In this document: in pieces, positions 26,903-35,190 of the stretch
How positions within the stretch are numbered: the first letter of the stretch is position 1
Layout of the letters: the number at the start of each line of letters is the position of its first letter
Source: Planctomycetota bacterium
GTDB taxonomy: Bacteria > Planctomycetota > GCA-2746535
DNA: 64,000 nt
Direction of reading: 5' to 3'
NCBI GenBank assembly: GCA_002746535.1
Contig: NVWA01000014.1
Span: forward strand, 1 to 64,000
Translations under genes and position numbers: made by a program
The notes under the pieces: model-generated
What the model was told of the DNA's origin: nothing
The model's database searches: none
Seen by the model: the letters and a program-made list of their open reading frames with translations, nothing else

Positions 26903-27988
26903 ATGCGTTCACGTCATCTTATTTTATCATTTATATTCTTATTTTTTACATTCGAACTATTTGCCTGTAAAACGCCTGTCTATAAATATGCCTTAAAAAA
27001 ATGGGGAAGAGATGTTTATGATATTGTCAAAATCTATGACTCCAAAAAATCTAATGGGCGGTTAAATCCAAAAATGGAAAAAGCGGTTTTAGATATGGTG
27101 AAAATATCTTCGAATGGTACTAGTCTTACAAATGTACGTTTATGGCCTGTTGATATCAACGGTGATATTAAAAAACGTTTTGGTGATGAAGTGTATAAGT
27201 ATTATAAAAATCAATTAGAGTATCAAAAGCCACCATTTTATATTATTTTTAATCCAAAAAGAAAACCGATTTATTGCGGTGAATTTTCTGAGAAAGACAT
27301 TCCAAATTTAATGTTGTCACCTGCTCGAGAAAAATTGATCAATGCTTTGGCGACTCAAAAAGTTGTATTTATGTTGATTGCTTCTAGCAATGCTGAAAAA
27401 AATGAAGCAGCAAAAAAGATTTTAGACGAAAGTATAAAAGAGGGGATAAAGGAAGAGTTAATTGTCAGGAAACGTAGAGTAAAGGATTTAAATGATGAAG
27501 AAAAAAAATTCAAACCCCTAGAAATAATATATGTAACGATTGATCCGAATGATGACAAGGAAGAATGGTTTAAGAGACAGTTAATAGGTATTTCAGATGA
27601 AATAAAAGATGATGATGAACCAAAAGTTTTTGGGGTTGTTGGTAAAGGATATGTATTTGAGAAATGCTTGACCAAAGAAACTTTAACTAATAAAGATATT
27701 ATTGATCATATCATATTTTTAACGGGTCCTTGTTCTTGTACTGTTAAAAAAGATAACAAAGGCATGGATATCATTACTGGATGGGATTGGGGCAAAACAG
27801 TTGACCTTTTACCTGATGTTGATGATGGGGAAGAGACAAAAATAGCTGGCTTTGGTGGAGAAGAGATAGAAGAGGAAAGCAACAAAAAAAATGAAAATGG
27901 ATATTTAAAAATAGTTTTAAGTCTTATTATTGTTATTGGGGTTGGTGTATTGTTAATGAATAAATTATTAAAACCTAAAGATAAGTGA
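26903..27988 (+). CDS. Probable lipoprotein with thioredoxin-like region and C-terminal membrane anchor
   Basis: A signal segment (HLILSFIFLFFTFELFAC) ends in a Cys that could be a lipobox (LFAC). It is followed by KTPVYKYALKKWGRDVYDIV, a pattern I associate with conserved exported proteins of planctomycetes and verrucomicrobia, though no function is established. Residues 90-300 show alternating strands and helices with VVFMLIASSNAEKNEAAKKI, and a CSC at about 275, suggesting a thioredoxin-like fold without a CxxC. An acidic linker precedes a last membrane helix (LKIVLSLIIVIGVGVLLM) near the C-terminus. The preceding 395-base gap (26508-26902) shows no gene; a frame at 26721-26996 is out of phase with this one and rejected. 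Confidence 0.65.
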   Translation: MRSRHLILSFIFLFFTFELFACKTPVYKYALKKWGRDVYDIVKIYDSKKSNGRLNPKMEKAVLDMVKISSNGTSLTNVRLWPVDINGDIKKRFGDEVYKYYKNQLEYQKPPFYIIFNPKRKPIYCGEFSEKDIPNLMLSPAREKLINALATQKVVFMLIASSNAEKNEAAKKILDESIKEGIKEELIVRKRRVKDLNDEEKKFKPLEIIYVTIDPNDDKEEWFKRQLIGISDEIKDDDEPKVFGVVGKGYVFEKCLTKETLTNKDIIDHIIFLTGPCSCTVKKDNKGMDIITGWDWGKTVDLLPDVDDGEETKIAGFGGEEIEEESNKKNENGYLKIVLSLIIVIGVGVLLMNKLLKPKDK

Positions 27989-27990
27989 GT

Positions 27991-28023
27991 AAAAAAAGAG
28001 CAGATTATTTTATCTGCTCTTTT
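27991..28023. terminator. Bidirectional rho-independent terminator
   Basis: AAAAAGAGCAGA pairs with TCTGCTCTTTT around an 8-base loop (TTATTTTA). It is flanked by A-rich and T-rich ends, so it can stop transcription from both the lipoprotein gene on the left and glnK on the right. Confidence 0.85.
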
Positions 28024-28034
28024 AGAATTACTTC

Positions 28035-28376
28035 TTAGCCAATAGCATCTTTTCCTCGTTCACCAGTTCTGATTCTTATACAATCATCTAATGATCTAAC
28101 GAAAATTTTGCCATCGCCAATATTCCCTGATTTGGCTCCTTTGATGATGGCTTCAATTGTTGACTCAACAAATTCATCTGTGATGGCAATATCAATTCTC
28201 ACCTTTTTCAATAGGTTTACTTCGATATCAACGCCACGATAAGTTTCATGGTAACCTCCTTGTTGTCCGCAACCAAGACAATTTGAAACGGACATTTTAA
28301 AAACTTCAATTGCGTATAGCTCTTGCTTGACATCATTGAGTTTTTGAGGTTGTATAAAAGCTGTTACTAATTTCAT
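28035..28376 (-). CDS. glnK: Nitrogen regulatory protein PII (GlnK/GlnB) without Tyr51
   Basis: A trimeric PII signal protein sensing ATP/ADP and 2-oxoglutarate and expected to plug the AmtB channel. It has [10 protein letters not shown] at the C-terminus, [19 protein letters not shown] in the signature II region and the T-loop at residues 37-55. Aligned without gaps to the E. coli protein, position 51 (the uridylylated Tyr of RGAEY) is Ile in RGVDIEV, so control by GlnD uridylylation at that site is not possible. The segment before the T-loop has two Cys ([10 protein letters not shown], residues 33 and 36) not found in the E. coli protein. It lies 21 bases downstream of amtB in the same operon. 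GGAAAG is the ribosome binding site. Confidence 0.95.
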   Translation of the reverse strand: MKLVTAFIQPQKLNDVKQELYAIEVFKMSVSNCLGCGQQGGYHETYRGVDIEVNLLKKVRIDIAITDEFVESTIEAIIKGAKSGNIGDGKIFVRSLDDCIRIRTGERGKDAIG

Positions 28377-28397
28377 ACTATTTCTTTCCTTTTATTA

Positions 28398-29921
28398 TTA
28401 TTGATTATTAAAGATTTGAAAACCAGCATATGCTTCCATACCGTGTTCTTCTATATCAAGACCAATGATTTCTTCTTCTTTTGTTACTCTAAAGCCCATT
28501 GCCATTTTGATAATAAATAATATTGCAAATGCACTAATTAAAGTTGCAATCCCGTATATGGCGACACCTTTCAATTGTGTAACAAATTGAGTCATACCTT
28601 TCATATTACCAAAGATGCCTACTGCAAGTGTACCCCAAATTCCACACACTAAGTGTACAGATGTAGCACCAACAGGGTCATCAAGTTTTAATTTATCAAA
28701 TACAAGTACAGCAACAACAACTAAGACACCAGCAATTGTACCAATTACACATGTATCAATTACGCCCATTTGATCTGCACCAGCTGTTATACCTACTAAT
28801 CCTGCTAAAGCGCCATTCAACACCATTGATAAATCTGGTTTTTTCAAGATTATCCAAGCCGCAATCATTGAACCGATTATTCCAGCTGCTCCAGCGAGTG
28901 CTGTCATTGTTATTACTCTTGCTACTGATTCGGGATCTGCACTTAAAACGGAACCTCCGTTAAAACCAAACCATCCAAAGAAGAGTAGAAATACACCTAT
29001 TGTAGCTAGTGGCATGCTATGACCAGGAATAGCTTTTGTTTTGCCATCCGGCCCATATTTGGCTATTCGTGGACCAAGTACAATAATGGCAGCTAATGCA
29101 GCCCAACCACCTACAGAATGCACTAATGTTGAACCCGCGAAATCATAAAACCCCATACCGTCTAAAAATCCACCACCCCATTTCCAGTTGCCCATAATTG
29201 GATAACAAATTCCAACAAATATTGTGGAGAAAATTAAAAATGGTGCCAATTTAACTCTTTCGGCTACAGCTCCAGATACGATTGTGGCACATGTTGCTGC
29301 AAACATTCCTTGGAAAATAAAATCTGCCCAAAAAGGATAATGACCATTTGCATTTGCCATTGATTGTGCGCCAGCACCTGGGTTTAGGCCTAGTTCTATT
29401 GTGCCAATCCAACCGCCGCTTGCTCCGTACATAAGATTGAAGCCAATGAGAGCATAAGTTAGTAGACCAATTCCAAGTATTGCTACATTTTTAAATAAAA
29501 TATTAGAAGTATTTTTTGCTCTAGTTAATCCAACTTCAAGAGTGGAGAATCCTAAGTGCATTATAAAAACTAAACAGGCAGCAATTAATATCCATAAGGT
29601 ATTTACGGTAAACATGGCCTGATCAGCAGTTGCTTTTCCTATTCTTGCAACGATTAATGCTGTAGGTTCATTACCTTTTTCAAACCAACATGTTATGTTG
29701 TCATTGATGCCAGAAGTAACTTCATTTGTTTTTTCATCTACAGCTCCGTAGATAAACATTTTCGTTAGATTAGCTTTGTTTTTGTCTGTGACTTCTTTTT
29801 CAGTTTTAAAAATTTTATCATCTTTAACTTCAAAAATAAAATCATCACCTGCATGAATGCTTGATATCAATAGTAAAAATATTGAAACAAATATTAATGC
29901 TTTTGCGTTCAGCTTCGTCAT
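28398..29921 (-). CDS. amtB: Ammonium transporter AmtB with an N-terminal extracytoplasmic extension
   Basis: Eleven-helix Amt channel for ammonium uptake. Twin-His residues lie in LVHSVGGWAALAA and TSVHLVCGIWGTL, and FFGWFGFNGGS is the Amt signature. The protein starts with a signal-like helix (LIFVSIFLLLISSIHAG) and then about 65 extra residues, with one Cys in NITCWFEKGN, before the first channel helix (VNTLWILIAACLVFIMH); such extensions occur in some Amt proteins, but this one is charged and of unknown role. glnK follows after 21 bases, the classic partner. Upstream is a sigma-54-type promoter. Confidence 0.95.
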   Translation of the reverse strand: MTKLNAKALIFVSIFLLLISSIHAGDDFIFEVKDDKIFKTEKEVTDKNKANLTKMFIYGAVDEKTNEVTSGINDNITCWFEKGNEPTALIVARIGKATADQAMFTVNTLWILIAACLVFIMHLGFSTLEVGLTRAKNTSNILFKNVAILGIGLLTYALIGFNLMYGASGGWIGTIELGLNPGAGAQSMANANGHYPFWADFIFQGMFAATCATIVSGAVAERVKLAPFLIFSTIFVGICYPIMGNWKWGGGFLDGMGFYDFAGSTLVHSVGGWAALAAIIVLGPRIAKYGPDGKTKAIPGHSMPLATIGVFLLFFGWFGFNGGSVLSADPESVARVITMTALAGAAGIIGSMIAAWIILKKPDLSMVLNGALAGLVGITAGADQMGVIDTCVIGTIAGVLVVVAVLVFDKLKLDDPVGATSVHLVCGIWGTLAVGIFGNMKGMTQFVTQLKGVAIYGIATLISAFAILFIIKMAMGFRVTKEEEIIGLDIEEHGMEAYAGFQIFNNQ

Positions 29922-29974
29922 TTTGCCATAACCCTTTCTAAAATATTAAATTAACATGAATTGAAAATAATAAA

Positions 29975-29990
29975 AGCAAGGGTTATGCCA
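29975..29990 (-). promoter_or_regulatory. Sigma-54 (RpoN) promoter of amtB-glnK
   Basis: The minus strand reads TGGCATAACCCTTGCT, which agrees with the -24/-12 consensus TGGCACG-N4-TTGCW at the invariant GG and GC with exact spacing. It would start transcription about 12 bases further on (near 29964), giving a leader of about 43 bases before the amtB ATG. Nitrogen control of amtB-glnK by sigma-54 is well known in proteobacteria. Confidence 0.7.
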
Positions 29991-30042
29991 TGTTGTATTT
30001 CTTGTAAATCCATAGCTAATAAGGTTCTATGAAATGATTAGT

Positions 30043-30058
30043 ATTACAAAACTGTAAC
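30043..30058. promoter_or_regulatory. Palindromic operator, copy 1 (RTTACA-N4-TGTAAY)
   Basis: ATTACA-AAAC-TGTAAC. It lies about 80-95 bases upstream of the predicted sigma-54 start, an ideal place for an enhancer-binding activator. Copies 1 and 2 together also form a larger inverted repeat (30038-30092). Confidence 0.55.
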
Positions 30059-30071
30059 CAGTATGATATCA

Positions 30072-30087
30072 GTTACAAATATGTAAT
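30072..30087. promoter_or_regulatory. Palindromic operator, copy 2 (RTTACA-N4-TGTAAY)
   Basis: GTTACA-AATA-TGTAAT. Its centre is 29 bases from copy 1, about 110-125 bases upstream of the predicted amtB start. Confidence 0.55.
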
Positions 30088-30165
30088 ACTAAATAGAGTG
30101 TCTAATAATTTAATAATCTTATAGATGGTGTAGCCAAAATTTCATGTTCAATTAATTGGGAATAA

Positions 30166-30194
30166 TTGTGTAAATTTGATCCCTATACTATAAT
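30166..30194 (+). promoter_or_regulatory. Sigma-70-type promoter of pepF
   Basis: TTGTGT (30166-30171), a 17-base spacer and TATAAT (30189-30194). Start expected near 30201, leaving a leader of about 44 bases that contains palindrome copy 3. Confidence 0.5.
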
Positions 30195-30215
30195 GAGTAA
30201 AACGAGTCAATATTT

Positions 30216-30231
30216 ATTACATATGTGTAAC
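30216..30231. promoter_or_regulatory. Palindromic operator, copy 3 (RTTACA-N4-TGTAAY)
   Basis: ATTACA-TATG-TGTAAC, the same pattern as copies 1 and 2. It sits downstream of the predicted pepF promoter and 13 bases before the pepF ATG, where a bound protein would act as a repressor. The rest of the 29922-30244 gap holds the two promoters. Confidence 0.5.
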
Positions 30232-30244
30232 TTTAGGTCTATTC

Positions 30245-32053
30245 ATGATTGCAAAAAATACAAATAAACTCATCGAACGTAAAGAAGTTGATATTAAAGA
30301 TACGTGGGATTTATCAGCCTTATTTAAAAATGATGATGAGTGGGAAATTGGCTTTGAAACTTTCAAATCAAAGATGGGTGATTTAAAGAAATTTAAAAGT
30401 CATCTTAATGATTCACCTGATAAATTGGCTGAATTCTTTCAATTAAAATTTAACTTAAGCGAAGAAATAGAGCAATTGCATTATTATGCTATGTTGAAAA
30501 ACTCTGAAGATGTAGGGTCTTCTTTATATCAGGGTTTTAATGCAAGGATAATGAGTCTTTACGCCGATTATAGTTTTTTAATGAGTTTTGTTAAACCAGA
30601 GTTAATGAAAATTGACCCGAAAAGATTTCAGGAGTTAATTGAATCTGATGTTTTGAAACAATTTAGATTTACTTTAGAGGAGTATGAAAGATATCGAAAT
30701 CATGTTCTGAGTGAAGAGCAAGAAGAGATACTTTCAAGATTTTCAGAAATAAATAATTTGTCTCAGAAAGTTTTTACAGCATTGGTAAATGCCGACATAA
30801 AATTTGAATCGGTAAATATAAATCAAGAAGAACAACTCCTTTCCAATGGGTCGTTTATTCGATTTCAATCATCGCCAGATCGAGAAATACGTAAACAATC
30901 AATAGAAAATTTTTATAAACAGTTTTCCCTACATAAAAATACTTTAGCCGAAACTCTCGCTGGGAGCGTAAAAGTTGATGTCAATAGCGCGAAAATCAGA
31001 AATTATCCATCGGCTTTAGAAGCAAGTCTTTTCCGTGATAATATTTCAGTTGAAGTTTATGATAATTTAATAAATACGGTTCATGAGCATTTACCTTCTT
31101 TAAAAAAATATTATGAACTAAGAAAAAGTGTCTTAAAGATTGATGAATTGCATACTTATGATTTGAAAGCACCATTAATATCAGATATAAATTCTCACTA
31201 CACGTTTATGGAAGCTGTTGATTTGTGTTTAAATTCGTTAACAATTTTAGGTGACGAGTATGTCCAAACACTTAAAAAGGGGCTTCTAAACGGATGGGTG
31301 GATAAATATGAGAATGATGGAAAACGTCAAGGAGCTTTTTCAGCCGGCAGTTATAGAGGTGATCCTTATATTTTATTAAATTACCAAGAAGACGTTTTTG
31401 ATAGTGTTTTTACTTTAATTCACGAAGCGGGTCATTCTATGCATAGTCATTATTCTGTTAAAAACAATCCTTTTCAAGAGTATCAATATACCATTTTCGT
31501 TGCGGAGGTCGCTTCAACTTTTAATGAAGATTTGTTATTTCATCAATTGATGAATACCTGTGAAGACGAAAATATGAAAACGTATTTGCTAAATAAAAAA
31601 GCAAGTGATATGATTGGAACTATTTTTCGTCAAACTATGTTTGCTGAATTTGAAAAAGAAATCCATCTTATAGAAGAAAATCATCAGCCACTTACGGTAG
31701 AGACCTTTAGATCGGTTTATAAAAAATTATTAGAAAGATATTTTAGCGGTGTTTTGAAAATTGATGAATATATTGATTTAGAGTGTTTGAGGATTCCTCA
31801 TTTTTATAATGCTTTTTATGTATACAAGTATGCCACTGGATTATCGGCAGCTATGGCATTATCAGAACAAGTGAGAAATGGCGGTGAAGATGAGTTAAGG
31901 CAATATAAATCATTCTTATCTTCAGGAGGTAGTCAGCATCCATTGGATCAATTAAAAAATGCTTCCGTCGATATGACATCGCCTGAACCAATTGAAAGTG
32001 CTTTAAAACAATTTGGCAATATTGTAACACAATTAGAAGATAGATTACTTTAG
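30245..32053 (+). CDS. pepF: Oligoendopeptidase F, M3 metallopeptidase
   Basis: Cytoplasmic zinc peptidase that breaks down short peptides. The HExxH motif lies in FTLIHEAGHSMHSHYS (His at about 393), with the third ligand Glu downstream in VAEVASTFNEDLL. The N-terminal helical domain (DTWDLSALFKNDDEWE) and the C-terminal KYATGLSAAMALSEQV segment match PepF proteins, and 602 residues is the normal length. No export signal. The small conserved gene 11 bases downstream is probably co-transcribed. The leader contains an operator-like palindrome shared with the amtB control region. Confidence 0.94.
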   Translation: MIAKNTNKLIERKEVDIKDTWDLSALFKNDDEWEIGFETFKSKMGDLKKFKSHLNDSPDKLAEFFQLKFNLSEEIEQLHYYAMLKNSEDVGSSLYQGFNARIMSLYADYSFLMSFVKPELMKIDPKRFQELIESDVLKQFRFTLEEYERYRNHVLSEEQEEILSRFSEINNLSQKVFTALVNADIKFESVNINQEEQLLSNGSFIRFQSSPDREIRKQSIENFYKQFSLHKNTLAETLAGSVKVDVNSAKIRNYPSALEASLFRDNISVEVYDNLINTVHEHLPSLKKYYELRKSVLKIDELHTYDLKAPLISDINSHYTFMEAVDLCLNSLTILGDEYVQTLKKGLLNGWVDKYENDGKRQGAFSAGSYRGDPYILLNYQEDVFDSVFTLIHEAGHSMHSHYSVKNNPFQEYQYTIFVAEVASTFNEDLLFHQLMNTCEDENMKTYLLNKKASDMIGTIFRQTMFAEFEKEIHLIEENHQPLTVETFRSVYKKLLERYFSGVLKIDEYIDLECLRIPHFYNAFYVYKYATGLSAAMALSEQVRNGGEDELRQYKSFLSSGGSQHPLDQLKNASVDMTSPEPIESALKQFGNIVTQLEDRLL

Positions 32054-32064
32054 GAGAAGTACCC

Positions 32065-32568
32065 ATGTTTGTACCATTTAATGAAATACCAGACGATTCA
32101 AAGTTATGGATCTACATTTCTAACCGAATCTTGACTACATTGGAGAAAGAAACTCTTTTGGGAAAGGTGGAGCCATTTCTAGAAAGGTGGCGTAGTGAAG
32201 GCACCGCTTTTAAATCGAGTTATCAATTTCTTGAAGATCAGATTTTAATTGTAACAGGTTATGGAGATGATTTTAGTTTGAGTGGTTGTGCGATGGACGC
32301 CTTGATGAAGACAGTGACCAAATGGGGCGAGTCTTTAGGTGTCGATTTTACAACAATACCCAAATTTTGTTATAGGCATCAAGATTTAATAATTGCTGGA
32401 TCACGAAAAGATTTTAAAGCTGCCGTTGAAGCTGGTGAAATTAATGATGAAACAATAGTACTTGATAATACACTATTAACTTTAGGTGAATTCAAAACTA
32501 ATTTTGAAAAAAAAGTACTCGATTGTTGGCATAATAAAGTTTATCAAAAAGCTTTGTCAAAAGTTTAG
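32065..32568 (+). CDS. Conserved protein of unknown function (167 aa)
   Basis: It resembles a small soluble protein widespread in Bacteroidota: start FVPFNEIPDDSKLWIYISNR, then WRSEGTAFKSSYQF, and a conserved SGCAMDALMKTVTKWGE helix holding one Cys. Database entries of this type are often called ABC transporter ATPase, but there is no Walker motif here, so that name is not justified. No signal or membrane segment. It has an AGGAG ribosome binding site and starts 11 bases after pepF. I cannot assign a role. Confidence 0.7.
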   Translation: MFVPFNEIPDDSKLWIYISNRILTTLEKETLLGKVEPFLERWRSEGTAFKSSYQFLEDQILIVTGYGDDFSLSGCAMDALMKTVTKWGESLGVDFTTIPKFCYRHQDLIIAGSRKDFKAAVEAGEINDETIVLDNTLLTLGEFKTNFEKKVLDCWHNKVYQKALSKV

Positions 32569-32601
32569 GACCATATTTTGACCTTCTATTTAGGATTGTA
32601 A

Positions 32602-35187
32602 ATGACATCTGGTGATGCTCAAAGTGTTTATGCAGAATGCCCAGAATGTTCGGCTAGTGGTTTTGTTGAGAAATCATTAATCGGTCGAAAGATTGAATGC
32701 AAATGTGGTTTCCAGTTTGAAGTCAAAGGGAAGTCGCAAGAGAAAACTAAAGATAAAGTTGATGACAAAAGTATTGTTGAATTTATTACCGAAATCATAA
32801 TCCCTAAAGATAAACTGTCCGAAAATCATGATCGAAATTTTGCGGTGAAATCTTTGAAAAAGGGAGATTCTTTAAGTCTTAAAATAGTAGAAGACAACTC
32901 AATTGGTGTCTTTAATCTTATTGGAACCTTTATTGGTTGTTTGGATGAAGACTGTAATAATAGCCTTAGCCACAGAATTAAAGAACATAAAATCCATGTG
33001 AACTGTGTTGCCATGGATAAAACTGAAATTGAAATTCAGAATCAATATCATTGGGAAATCAAACTTCAATTGACAATAAATATTGTCGTTCAAAAAAATA
33101 TTATTGATAATGATTCCATTGAAGGGGATGTTTTTAAAAAGGCAAAATCAGTTGATGAGAAAGTGCATTCAGTAAATATTACGTGTCCAAATTGTCATCG
33201 AAAAGGATTTGTAGATTCTAGATTATCAAGCAAGAAATTTGAATGTAGTTGTGGTTATCGATTTAATTTTTCTGACGTAAATTATATTGATCCTTGGAAG
33301 AAAAGTGTTGAAACCATAAAGTCGAAAGTAGAAGAAGTTCAAAAAAACTATTTTCATAGAGGGGTTGAAGAGTTAGAAGCTGGATCTTTCGCAGAAGGAT
33401 ATGCAAATGTGAAACGTTCGATGGAGTTAAATGAAAATGAGCAGAATACATTAGCTTATTTTATTATTTCATGCTTTTTGACAAAGAATGAATCGGAGAT
33501 CAGTGCTGTTAAAAGTACCTTGAAAGATAATCCCTTAGCACAAAATTTATCTTGGTGGATTAACACACTATCCATAGCCTATGGGTATAAAAATTATGAC
33601 ATGATAGATCATTTATGTGAATGGTTTAAGGATTCATTTAAAGGCCATTTTAAACCATTTGAAAGAATAGGTTTTTATAACTTTTTATTTAGAGATTATG
33701 AGAAATCAATAAAAGCATTTAAAACAGCCTTAGAAATCATTCGAGATTTTAAATTAGAGTCGAAAGAGCAGGTTGACTATCTCAAGTCAATGAAAGGGCA
33801 GGCTAAAGTTTTATATGAACTTGATGATATCGATGCATCAATCCAAGGGTTTAAAGATGTTTTACAAATTGATAGAAGTGATATTGAAAGTTGGAAGCAT
33901 TTAAGCCAAATATATTATACCTCAAAAAAATATGGCCAAGCATTAAAATTTCTTAATGGTGCCTTAAATATCAAGCCTAATAACATTGAAATGCTTTATA
34001 CAAGAGGTGTCACCAGGTATGAATTGAAAGATATGAAAGGGGCTAAAGCTGACTTTGATCATGTCCATGAATTAAATCCTTATGATGAGGATGCAATAAA
34101 GTATTTAAATAAAATAAATGTAAATGATGAAAAGTTAAAAAAGAATTCTACAAAAAACAAATATAATTCTAAGCGAAAACAAATACTTAGAAGTGGAGAA
34201 TTTTCTGTTGACGAATCAATTCAAAAAGATGAAGAAAATTTAAAAAGAATTGATGAGATTAAACGTGAGCTAAGATTAGATTCTCGTAATACTCATCTGT
34301 TGGTGGAAAAGGGATGGCTGCAATCTGAAATTGGTAAATATGAAGATTCTATTAAGAGCTACAATTTGGCTTTAGCTTATGAGAATTATGACGAAAACAA
34401 AAGCTTTATATATAATAATAGGGGATTAGCCAAAAATGCTACTAATGATTATTATGGAGCAATTGCTGATTACACTGAAGCATTAAGACTTACTGATGAT
34501 CCCGCAGGTATTTCTACATGCTATTTAAATAGAGCTATTGCAAAAGGAAATCTAAATGACTTTGAAGGTGCTTTAGTTGATTTGAAAGCTGGAGTTAAAA
34601 ATGAAAAAGATGAACATGAGCTTGCTTATTATTTTTATCTTCTAGGTGAAATTCTATTGGAATCCGGTAAATTTGATGAATCAATAAAATATTTAGATAA
34701 GGGTATAGCTATTGAAAAGGACCCAAAAAAGTTAAGTGAATTATATTCATTGAAGGGCGCTTGTTATGGATCTACGGAAGTCTATCAATTGGCCATTGAT
34801 AATTTTAAAATAGCGATAGAGAAAAACCCCGATTTTGCTCGATATCAAATTAATTTAGGATATGCCTTATATTCAAAAGAAAATTATGAAGAGGCCTGCA
34901 AAGTATACCTTCAAGCACTTTCGATTACCTTGGACCCTGCGGAAGCATCTTCCATTTATTTTTTAAAGTCACTAGCAAATTATGAATTGCATGATTATGA
35001 AGAATCTTTGAGTGATAGTAATAAATCCATTGATCTCGATTCAGAAAATCCTGATTCTTATTTTCAAAGAGGTCTTATTAATGAAGAAATTGGGAAAATT
35101 GATGAAGCTAAAGCTGATTATTTAAAGACATTGTCGATTAATCCAACTCATGATGGTGCCAAAAATAGATTGGCCGATTTAGAATAA
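32602..35187 (+). CDS. Protein with two zinc ribbons and many TPR repeats (861 aa)
   Basis: Two N-terminal ribbons share the spacing CxxC-N16-CxC: Cys13, 16, 33, 35 (ECPECSASGFVEK then ECKCGFQF) and about Cys195, 198, 215, 217 (TCPNCHRKGFVDS then ECSCGYRF), apparently a duplication. Between them is a beta-rich segment (about 50-180) with a slight likeness to HIRAN domains. From residue 240 to the end at least ten tetratricopeptide repeats follow in two blocks separated by a Lys-rich linker (about 510-550), with typical W/LG/Y/A/F/A/P positions. No signal peptide, so it is probably a cytoplasmic scaffold for protein complexes. It follows the small conserved gene by 33 bases. Confidence 0.8.
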   Translation: MTSGDAQSVYAECPECSASGFVEKSLIGRKIECKCGFQFEVKGKSQEKTKDKVDDKSIVEFITEIIIPKDKLSENHDRNFAVKSLKKGDSLSLKIVEDNSIGVFNLIGTFIGCLDEDCNNSLSHRIKEHKIHVNCVAMDKTEIEIQNQYHWEIKLQLTINIVVQKNIIDNDSIEGDVFKKAKSVDEKVHSVNITCPNCHRKGFVDSRLSSKKFECSCGYRFNFSDVNYIDPWKKSVETIKSKVEEVQKNYFHRGVEELEAGSFAEGYANVKRSMELNENEQNTLAYFIISCFLTKNESEISAVKSTLKDNPLAQNLSWWINTLSIAYGYKNYDMIDHLCEWFKDSFKGHFKPFERIGFYNFLFRDYEKSIKAFKTALEIIRDFKLESKEQVDYLKSMKGQAKVLYELDDIDASIQGFKDVLQIDRSDIESWKHLSQIYYTSKKYGQALKFLNGALNIKPNNIEMLYTRGVTRYELKDMKGAKADFDHVHELNPYDEDAIKYLNKINVNDEKLKKNSTKNKYNSKRKQILRSGEFSVDESIQKDEENLKRIDEIKRELRLDSRNTHLLVEKGWLQSEIGKYEDSIKSYNLALAYENYDENKSFIYNNRGLAKNATNDYYGAIADYTEALRLTDDPAGISTCYLNRAIAKGNLNDFEGALVDLKAGVKNEKDEHELAYYFYLLGEILLESGKFDESIKYLDKGIAIEKDPKKLSELYSLKGACYGSTEVYQLAIDNFKIAIEKNPDFARYQINLGYALYSKENYEEACKVYLQALSITLDPAEASSIYFLKSLANYELHDYEESLSDSNKSIDLDSENPDSYFQRGLINEEIGKIDEAKADYLKTLSINPTHDGAKNRLADLE

Positions 35188-35190
35188 ATT

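Noticed and set aside
26721..26996. Open frame of 91 codons upstream of the lipoprotein gene
   Set aside because: It overlaps the signal peptide of the real gene in another frame, has no ribosome binding site and a composition typical of AT-rich noise.
32065..32568. ABC transporter ATPase, as similar proteins are sometimes named
   Set aside because: The sequence has no Walker A, Walker B or signature motif.
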